Shown here in pieces: positions 6,944-12,376 of a DNA stretch of 12,376 nucleotides; position 1 is the stretch's first letter; each line of letters opens with the position of its first letter. The DNA comes from an uncultured Lachnospiraceae bacterium (GTDB taxonomy: Bacteria; Bacillota; Clostridia; Lachnospirales; Lachnospiraceae): positions 1 to 12,376 of the forward strand of contig CAJOGB010000022.1 of NCBI GenBank assembly GCA_905233835.1. The letters run 5' to 3'. The notes beneath the pieces are model-generated. The model searched no databases. It was not told the origin of the DNA and worked only from the letters and a program-made list of their open reading frames with translations. The position numbers and the translations under genes were made by a program.

Positions 6944-8137
6944 TTAAACTAATGCAACGGTTTCACGGGCAATTGCCAATTCCTCGTTTGTAGGGATGCA
7001 GTATACCTTTACTTTAGAATCAGCTGAGGAGATTAATCTGTCTTCTCCCGCTACCTTGTTTGCTTCCGCATCAAGTTTAACACCCAAGTAACCAAAGTAG
7101 TTACATACCTTTTCACGAAGCCATCCGGTATTTTCACCGATACCTGCGGTAAATGCGATTACATCCACACCATTCATAGCTGCAACATAAGAGCCAACAT
7201 ATTTTGCTACACGATAGCAGAACATTTCAATGGCAAGGCGTGCTCTTTCATTTCCTTCATCGGAAGCAGCCTTTAAATCTCTAAAATCAGAAGACACACC
7301 GGAAATTCCTTCCACACCTGACTTCTTGTTTAAAAGATTCATAACGCCTGGGAAATCAAGGCCTTCCTTCTTTGCAATAAACTCAACAGCGGAAGGATCG
7401 ATATCTCCGGAACGTGTTCCCATAATAAGACCTTCCAACGGAGAAAGACCCATGGAAGTATCAACAGACTTACCGTTTTCCACTGCACAGATAGATGCAC
7501 CATTTCCTAAGTGGCAAACGATTGTCTTTGTGCTGTCATAAGGAGTGCCGTTTAATTCAGCAGCCTTTTTCGATACAAAGCTGTGGCTGGTTCCATGGAA
7601 ACCATACTTACGAACCTTGTAGTTTTCATAGCAAGAATACGGTACACCGTACATATATGCTTTTGCCGGCATGGTCTGATGGAAAGCGGTATCAAATACA
7701 GCAACCATCGGTACGTTTGGCATAAGTGCCTGACAAGCGCGGATACCGATAATATTTGCCGGGTTGTGAAGGGGTGCCAAATCGTTGCACTCTTCTACAG
7801 CCTTAATCACATCTTCGTTAATTACAACAGACTTTGTAAACTTCTCACCACCGTGTACCACACGATGTCCTACCGCACCGATTTCAGAAAGATCCAAAAG
7901 GGCACCTGTCTTATCATTTACCAAAGCATCCAATACAAAGGAAACAGCTTCCTTATGTGTCGGCATAGCCAAATCAGAGATTTCTTTATCCAATCCCTTG
8001 TCAACGTTTTGATATACAAGTCGTCCGTCGATACCGATTCTTTCGCAAAGTCCCTTTGCAAGAACCTTCTCGCTATCGGAATCGATAACCTGATACTTTA
8101 AAGATGAGCTTCCGCAATTAATTACTAAAACCTTCAT
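6944..8137 (-). CDS. ackA: Acetate kinase
   Basis: AckA interconverts acetyl phosphate plus ADP and acetate plus ATP in the cytoplasm, the main energy-yielding step of acetate fermentation. The protein has 397 residues, the usual length. The ASKHA-fold motifs are all present: VINCGSSSLK with N7, GHRVVHGG with H91 and R92, VFDTAFHQTMP with catalytic D149, FHGTSHSFV with H181, HLGNGAS, GTRSGDIDP with catalytic R242, FTAGIGENT, and NEELAIARE with E385. The ATG has GGAGG 6 bases upstream. The partner pta (phosphotransacetylase), commonly next to ackA, is not adjacent; tmcAL precedes instead. A weak promoter overlaps the tmcAL stop. No terminator follows, so ackA transcripts can run into yceD-rpmF. 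Confidence 0.97.
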   Translation of the reverse strand: MKVLVINCGSSSLKYQVIDSDSEKVLAKGLCERIGIDGRLVYQNVDKGLDKEISDLAMPTHKEAVSFVLDALVNDKTGALLDLSEIGAVGHRVVHGGEKFTKSVVINEDVIKAVEECNDLAPLHNPANIIGIRACQALMPNVPMVAVFDTAFHQTMPAKAYMYGVPYSCYENYKVRKYGFHGTSHSFVSKKAAELNGTPYDSTKTIVCHLGNGASICAVENGKSVDTSMGLSPLEGLIMGTRSGDIDPSAVEFIAKKEGLDFPGVMNLLNKKSGVEGISGVSSDFRDLKAASDEGNERARLAIEMFCYRVAKYVGSYVAAMNGVDVIAFTAGIGENTGWLREKVCNYFGYLGVKLDAEANKVAGEDRLISSADSKVKVYCIPTNEELAIARETVALV

Positions 8138-8198
8138 ATGCGTCCTCCATATATATAATTTGATTTTTCAAGCAAATCTTCTTTTTACTCGCCCGTAT

Positions 8199-8227
8199 AT
8201 TATAGGAGATTTCCTTCAAATTTTCTA
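8199..8227 (-). promoter_or_regulatory. Possible promoter for ackA
   Basis: Minus-strand TAGAAA (8222-8227, four of six consensus positions), 17-base spacer, and a perfect TATAAT (8199-8204) that overlaps the tmcAL stop codon. It would start ackA about 55 bases upstream of its ATG. Cotranscription with tmcAL is also possible. Confidence 0.45.
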
Positions 8228-9447
8228 GTGTATTCCGTAGGAATTTTCTTTTTGGTTTTATTTGTGATAAGAGCACGGTACAAATCCGATGCATAGATAT
8301 CTTTTGCAAACAATATCTTTTCAGATTCACCCAAATCCTCTTTTACCTCATTGGGGGACACAAAAAGCATTTGATTCGACTTTGCCTTCATGGTTTTAAG
8401 AAGAATCGCTCCCCGTTTGTTAAATCCCAAAATACGAAGATAGGGAACATAGTCACATACCTTTAATGTTTCCAAATCCGAATCCGTAATACGAAGCACG
8501 GTATGAATCAGTGCCCTTCTGATTCGGGAATGATTCAGGTTCTTTGTCTTTAACAAATTACAAAAAGAGGAATAGGATACAAATTCATCCTTCAAATTTA
8601 AAATACGATCGGACAAATCCGGACTGACATCCAAAAATCCTGTAAGTGTTTCATTTGAAAGTAACCTGTCATGAAGCAAAAAAGAAACATCGTCCGCTTC
8701 CAAATAACATTCCTCATCCACAGCTTCCACGATGCGATGCAAGATATTTCTCGGCACATATTCCGAAACCATAGACGAAATATCCGACCTTGTTATCATA
8801 CTTTTTCGAAGTAACGTGGCAGATGCATACTTTCCGGATGGATAAAGGGAATCATGAGGTGTCCCATAGCGTTTAAAGGGATGAATCTTTACCTTTGCGC
8901 ACTTTTCCAAAAGTGCTTTCGTATATTCTATTCCCAAGATATTGTTGGAACCGTTTAAAAAGTCTTCCAACTTCTCCTTCGGATAATCCCCCTCATAACA
9001 AGCCATAAGTGCTTTTGCTCTTGCTTTCGCAAAAGAATCTCCGGTCTTTAAGGATTCAGACAAAACATCTTTAAACTTCTGCGGTTCTTCCAAGAAAAGT
9101 TTCGCCGTCTCAAGAAAAATCTCAGAGGTTTCTTCTTCACATCCAAAAATAAGATCCGTAACCACACCGGTGGATAAAAGCATGGCCACACCACACTTCG
9201 CAAAAATCTCCGCGGAAGCTGTGGACGCCGTCACCGGCATTTGTAAAACAAGATCCACACCTTTTATTAACGCCATCTTGCTTCTTGTGTATTTATCCAA
9301 AATGGCCGGTTCGCCCCTTTGGACAAAATCCCCGCTCATTACGACGATTACCGCATCCGCATTCAGTTTTTCTTTTGCATACTTAATCTGGTACAAATGC
9401 CCGTTATGGAACGGATTGTATTCCGCAACGATTCCTACAACTCTCAT
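8200..9447 (-). CDS. tmcAL: tRNA(Met) cytidine acetate ligase TmcAL (YlbM family)
   Basis: TmcAL activates acetate with ATP to acetyl-adenylate and acetylates the wobble cytidine (C34) of elongator tRNA-Met, improving AUG decoding accuracy; it does not use acetyl-CoA. The 415-residue length matches the Bacillus subtilis enzyme. The nucleotidyltransferase signature is at the N-terminus: VAEYNPFHNGHLYQI with H14-x2-H17, then MSGDFVQRGEPAI (residues 37-49) and FGCEEE near residue 101. YASATLLRKSM, about residue 207, fits the conserved acetyl-adenylate and tRNA region. The ATG directly follows the stop of the upstream chemoreceptor gene with no spacer; GAAGG in that gene's end serves as binding site. 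ackA, which produces or consumes acetate, lies downstream. The older name is nucleotidyltransferase or UPF0348. Confidence 0.92.
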   Translation of the reverse strand: MRVVGIVAEYNPFHNGHLYQIKYAKEKLNADAVIVVMSGDFVQRGEPAILDKYTRSKMALIKGVDLVLQMPVTASTASAEIFAKCGVAMLLSTGVVTDLIFGCEEETSEIFLETAKLFLEEPQKFKDVLSESLKTGDSFAKARAKALMACYEGDYPKEKLEDFLNGSNNILGIEYTKALLEKCAKVKIHPFKRYGTPHDSLYPSGKYASATLLRKSMITRSDISSMVSEYVPRNILHRIVEAVDEECYLEADDVSFLLHDRLLSNETLTGFLDVSPDLSDRILNLKDEFVSYSSFCNLLKTKNLNHSRIRRALIHTVLRITDSDLETLKVCDYVPYLRILGFNKRGAILLKTMKAKSNQMLFVSPNEVKEDLGESEKILFAKDIYASDLYRALITNKTKKKIPTEYTRKFEGNLL

Positions 9448-10923
9448 TTAACCCTTCGCTTCTTCCAATCGTTTTGCATCTTCCGAAAGGAGGTTAATCA
9501 ATTCAGATACGGAAGTTACGATTTCCTCATTTTGTTCTGCAATTTCTAGAGTATCGGTTGCATGCGCGGATACTTCTTCGGAAACTGCAGATACTGTGGA
9601 AATACTGTCGATAATTGTATTGTTTGCAGTTTCCAGGCTCTCCACCACTTTTTCAAGTGCTTTACTCTCGCTATTTGCAGTATTTGTAGAGTCTTCGATT
9701 CGTTTTAAGCTTTCCGCAGCCGAATCCGCACAAATATTTTGCTCTTCATTTCCTTTCATCAACCGGCGAATGGCGTCTGCCACTTCTCCCAGTTTTGATG
9801 ATAAATCGTCAATCAAAGAGGTAATATCTCCGGTAGCCTGGGAGGTCTGGTCCGCAAGTTTTGTAATCTCATCCGCAACAACGGCAAATCCTCTTCCGGC
9901 CTCACCTGCACGAGCTGCCTCAATACTGGCATTTAAAGCCAAAAGCGTAGTTTGCTTGGCTACATTATTAATCAATTCCGTAATCTCATGCATTTGGGAT
10001 GTATGATGTTCCAGTTCCTGTAATTCACCGATTACAAGATTTCCGGCTTCCTTACTTTCATCTACCTTCAAAAGCAAGGTTTCCATATTTTTTCTTCCGT
10101 CACGAATCTCACCCATGGCGGTATCCATGTTTTCGCTGATGATATCCGAAACACTTTTTACTTCATCCACGTTTGATTTAATATCCGAAGTCATTTGCGT
10201 TTGTCGCTGTACCGTTTCAGCTGTATCTGTAGCTCCTCCGGTAACGTCCCGCATGGCAGTCATGGTATCGTTTGTGGATTTGGAAAGGAGATTTACGGAA
10301 GCTATAATATCCGCTATGGATGAATTCATTCTTTCCACGGTTTCCATGATAATGCCCGTTGTCTTTTGCGCTTCCTGTTCCCGGGTTTCAATCTTTGAAA
10401 CCTTATCATTACTGTTAACGTAAAGTCCTTTGCTGACATTATATAGAAAAACAGACATAATAATGATAGATAACACCTGTATTTCATCCATCGGCAGCTC
10501 CTGTCCTTCAAATCCGTCCAAGGCTTTTCGAATCACATCCACAATATTTAAAGCTATCACAACAATGTTAAAAATATTGGTAAATCGTAAATCGGAATAT
10601 ACTACAGTAAGTGCCATGGTTAAAAATGCATAGGAAAAAATCAGCGGATTTGCAGCTGTCAGAAGCACATATCCATACATAAAACCAAAGCCCACACAGC
10701 CAACCCATCGAAGAAGCGGATGCTCCGGATTCTGCCGAATCAACACCGTTTCCGCAACAACTGTAGCACCGATAATCAAAAACAAAACTCCGAAATACAG
10801 TGTGGTTCTTGAGCCTTTGATGACTTCCAGAAGATATGCAGCCAGAATAATGAATTGCATTACAAGATGTAATGTATAGAAAATAGAATTATTACGCGCA
10901 ATATCTGTTGACTTGTTAAACAT
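9448..10923 (-). CDS. Methyl-accepting chemotaxis protein with six predicted membrane helices
   Basis: Chemoreceptors of this type signal through CheW and CheA to the flagellar motor. The 491-residue protein starts with about six hydrophobic helices (near residues 14-35, 41-62, 72-91, 93-110, 115-132 and 148-168) with only short loops, so there is no extracellular sensor domain. A long helical cytoplasmic domain follows directly, with no recognisable HAMP. The conserved signalling tip is near residues 320-360 (AKQTTLLALNASIEAARAGEAGRGFAVVADEI). There is no C-terminal CheR-binding pentapeptide; the protein ends KRLEEAKG. The ATG is preceded by GGGGGGAG. A terminator separates it from purH, and I see no good promoter: TATAAT at 10959-10964 lacks a -35, and no SigD-type site is clear. 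Its stop codon abuts tmcAL. Ligand unknown; the membrane domain itself may sense. Confidence 0.9.
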   Translation of the reverse strand: MFNKSTDIARNNSIFYTLHLVMQFIILAAYLLEVIKGSRTTLYFGVLFLIIGATVVAETVLIRQNPEHPLLRWVGCVGFGFMYGYVLLTAANPLIFSYAFLTMALTVVYSDLRFTNIFNIVVIALNIVDVIRKALDGFEGQELPMDEIQVLSIIIMSVFLYNVSKGLYVNSNDKVSKIETREQEAQKTTGIIMETVERMNSSIADIIASVNLLSKSTNDTMTAMRDVTGGATDTAETVQRQTQMTSDIKSNVDEVKSVSDIISENMDTAMGEIRDGRKNMETLLLKVDESKEAGNLVIGELQELEHHTSQMHEITELINNVAKQTTLLALNASIEAARAGEAGRGFAVVADEITKLADQTSQATGDITSLIDDLSSKLGEVADAIRRLMKGNEEQNICADSAAESLKRIEDSTNTANSESKALEKVVESLETANNTIIDSISTVSAVSEEVSAHATDTLEIAEQNEEIVTSVSELINLLSEDAKRLEEAKG

Positions 10924-10965
10924 AGTTCTCCCCCCTGTGGTTATAAAATATCAATTTCATTATAT

Positions 10966-10996
10966 AAAAAAGAATGGCCTTACGCCATTCTTTTTT
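10966..10996 (-). terminator. Intrinsic terminator after purH
   Basis: Minus strand: GAATGGC and GCCATTC form a perfect 7-bp stem with a 5-base loop, extended by flanking A and T runs of six, giving a possible 13-bp stem and a T tail. It ends the purine transcript 25 bases after the purH stop and separates it from the chemoreceptor gene. Its symmetry allows function on either strand. Confidence 0.88.
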
Positions 10997-11020
10997 ATAA
11001 TAAGATAAACAAATTTTCTT

Positions 11021-12199
11021 TTAATGATGGAACAATCGAAGTCCCGTAAATGCCATTACCATATCATATTTATCACAGGTCTCAATGACATGATCATCAC
11101 GAATGGAACCTCCCGGCTGTGCCACATACTTCACACCGGATTTATGCGCACGTTCAATGTTATCCCCGAATGGGAAGAAGGCATCACTTCCTACGGTAAC
11201 ATCCGTTAATTTATCTAACCAAGCACGCTTTTCTTCTTTTGTAAATACCGAAGGCTTTTCGGTAAAGAAGTTCTGCCAAGTTCCCTCTGCGAGCAAATCC
11301 TCATACTCATCGCCGATATAAAGGTCAATGGAATTGTCTCTGTCCGCGCGACGAATATCCTCTTTGAACGGAAGATTTAATACCTTCGGGCACTGACGAA
11401 GCCACCAGTTATCTGCCTTCTGACCTGCTAATCGGGTACAGTGGATTCTGGACTGCTGTCCCGCACCGATACCGATGGCCTGACCATCTTTTACATAGCA
11501 AACAGAATTGGACTGTGTATATTTTAAGGTAATCATGGAAATGGCCAAATCAATCTTTGCTTGCTTCGGAAGATCTTTGTTCTTTGTAACGATATTGGAG
11601 AAGAAGGCATCATCAATGACGAGTTCGTTTCTTCCCTGTTCAAAGGTAATACCAAATACTTCCTTACGCTCCAACGCCTTTGGCTCATAATTCTCATCAA
11701 TCTGGATAACGTTATAGTTTCCTTTTTTCTTTGCTTTTAAAATCTCTAAAGCTTCCGGCTCATAGCCCGGTGCAATGACGCCGTCGGAAACCTCTCGCGC
11801 AATAATCTTTGCGGTAGGAACGTCACACACATCAGAAAGAGAAATAAAATCTCCAAAGGAAGACATACGGTCTGCGCCACGGGCTCTTGCATAGGCATTG
11901 GCAAGAGGGCTAAACTCCACGTCCATATCATCTACCCAGTAAATCTTCTTTTCCACATCGGAAAGAGGAAGACCCACTGCGGCACCTGCAGGAGAAACAT
12001 GTTTAAAAGAAGTAGCAGCAGGAAGGCCTGTGGCTTTCTTTAATTCTTTTACCAACTGCCAACCGTTAAATGCATCCAAAAAGTTAATATATCCCGGCTT
12101 TCCGTTTAAAACGGTAATCGGCAACTCGCCTTCTTCCATATAAATGCGAGACGGCTTCTGATTCGGGTTACAACCATACTTTAACTCTAATTCTTTCAT
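11021..12199 (-). CDS. purH: Standalone AICAR transformylase (phosphoribosylaminoimidazolecarboxamide formyltransferase)
   Basis: This enzyme transfers a formyl group from 10-formyltetrahydrofolate to AICAR to give FAICAR, the penultimate step of IMP synthesis. In most bacteria it is the C-terminal domain of the bifunctional PurH; here it is a separate 392-residue protein, lacking the N-terminal MGS-like IMP cyclohydrolase domain. It begins MKELELKYGCNPNQKP, corresponding to the start of the transformylase domain. The catalytic Lys-His pair is in SFKHVSPAGAA (K66, H67). Further conserved blocks are SNSVCYVKDGQAIGIGAGQQSR, the SDAFFPFGDNIERA region and the C-terminal YVAQPGGSIRDD. The ATG has AGGAGG at the ideal distance. 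A PurO-type IMP cyclohydrolase gene lies immediately upstream and supplies the missing last step. A terminator follows. Confidence 0.93.
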   Translation of the reverse strand: MKELELKYGCNPNQKPSRIYMEEGELPITVLNGKPGYINFLDAFNGWQLVKELKKATGLPAATSFKHVSPAGAAVGLPLSDVEKKIYWVDDMDVEFSPLANAYARARGADRMSSFGDFISLSDVCDVPTAKIIAREVSDGVIAPGYEPEALEILKAKKKGNYNVIQIDENYEPKALERKEVFGITFEQGRNELVIDDAFFSNIVTKNKDLPKQAKIDLAISMITLKYTQSNSVCYVKDGQAIGIGAGQQSRIHCTRLAGQKADNWWLRQCPKVLNLPFKEDIRRADRDNSIDLYIGDEYEDLLAEGTWQNFFTEKPSVFTKEEKRAWLDKLTDVTVGSDAFFPFGDNIERAHKSGVKYVAQPGGSIRDDHVIETCDKYDMVMAFTGLRLFHH

Positions 12200-12244
12200 G
12201 ATTTCCTCCTAATTATGTTTGTTGATAATTCTTGTTTCATATTC

Positions 12245-12376
12245 TCAGGTTGCGATGTCAATGAATCGCACAAACAAAGAAATCTTGTTTTCTTCGTTTA
12301 AGTTATCCCAAATAGACTTGGTAAAGGTATCGATATCTCCCTTCATCTCTACCTTGGTTGGCTCTCCTTCCAAGGT
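12245..12376 (-). CDS. purO: IMP cyclohydrolase (PurO type), C-terminal end, with an early TGA
   Basis: Only the last 43 codons are in the window; the gene enters from the right edge. IMP cyclohydrolase closes the ring of FAICAR to make IMP, the final step of the pathway. The visible stretch includes LEGEPTKVEMKGDIDTF, SIWDNLNEENKISLF and VRFIDIAT, which I recognise as the end of the archaeal-type cyclohydrolase family found next to standalone AICAR transformylase in Lachnospiraceae. The frame stops at TGA (12245-12247). After it the same frame continues for 11 codons (EYETRIINKHN) to a TAG at 12209-12211. These match the usual family ending, where Gly stands at the TGA position. The product may be shortened by 12 residues, or the TGA may be an error. 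The gene symbol is by family; some annotations give none. Confidence 0.72.
   Translation of the reverse strand, partial: TLEGEPTKVEMKGDIDTFTKSIWDNLNEENKISLFVRFIDIAT

Noticed and set aside
7583..8101. 172-codon open frame on the plus strand opposite ackA
   Set aside because: It lies entirely antisense to a clear acetate kinase with all catalytic motifs, has no family resemblance and a composition typical of a reverse-complement reading.
8138..8199. Riboswitch or long structured leader before ackA
   Set aside because: The gap is only about 62 bases, with just 5-bp AT-rich inverted repeats; no conserved riboswitch core is recognisable.
9596..10006. 136-codon open frame on the plus strand, rich in Ser, Ala and Phe
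   Set aside because: Antisense to the coiled-coil signalling domain of the chemoreceptor; the residue pattern mirrors its Ala, Ser and Glu codons.
10924..10965. SigD (flagellar) type promoter for the chemoreceptor gene
   Set aside because: TTGATATT resembles the -10 element, but no TAAA element lies at the required spacing, so the match is not sufficient.

Overview
The window looks like chromosomal core DNA of a low to moderate G+C Gram-positive anaerobe, most likely a member of the Clostridia and probably the Lachnospiraceae. The reasons are the gene order (tmcAL, ackA, yceD/DUF177, rpmF, plsX, acpP, rnc, smc, ftsY), strong AGGAGG-type ribosome binding sites, TTG starts, and a purine branch in which AICAR transformylase and IMP cyclohydrolase are separate neighbouring genes. 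The assignment rests on recognition and not on a search. Every gene supported here is on the minus strand, so transcription runs from the right edge to the left edge. No mobile element, CRISPR array, tRNA or rRNA is visible, and no gene-free stretch exceeds about 300 bases.

Layout in transcription order. (1) Purine end: the last 43 codons of a PurO-type IMP cyclohydrolase, then a standalone AICAR transformylase, then a strong hairpin terminator. (2) A six-helix membrane chemoreceptor without a visible sensor domain, whose stop codon abuts the start of tmcAL (tRNA-Met cytidine acetate ligase), followed by ackA (acetate kinase). (3) A fully consensus promoter (TTGACA, 17 bp, TATAAT) driving yceD and rpmF (ribosomal protein L32), closed by a 13-bp hairpin terminator. 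(4) A second promoter driving plsX (TTG start) and acpP (acyl carrier protein), then another terminator. (5) rnc (RNase III), smc and ftsY, closely packed and apparently dependent on readthrough from acpP.

The genes couple growth functions: phospholipid and fatty acid supply (plsX, acpP), ribosome assembly (yceD, rpmF), RNA processing (rnc), chromosome organisation (smc), protein targeting to the membrane (ftsY), acetate energy metabolism and acetate-dependent tRNA modification (ackA, tmcAL), and the last steps of IMP synthesis.

The strongest anomalies are two interrupted core genes. smc is split by a frameshift near positions 1079-1125, separating its N-terminal ATPase half, hinge and coiled coils from the C-terminal half carrying the signature motif and Walker B. 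The IMP cyclohydrolase has an in-frame TGA where the family usually has Gly, after which 11 more family-like codons follow. These may be real mutations, assembly errors or, less likely, recoding. I did not find a convincing undescribed multi-gene system; the other leads are regulatory: an operator-like palindrome in the yceD-rpmF promoter, a 5' hairpin in the plsX leader, and a terminator inside the acpP-rnc junction.
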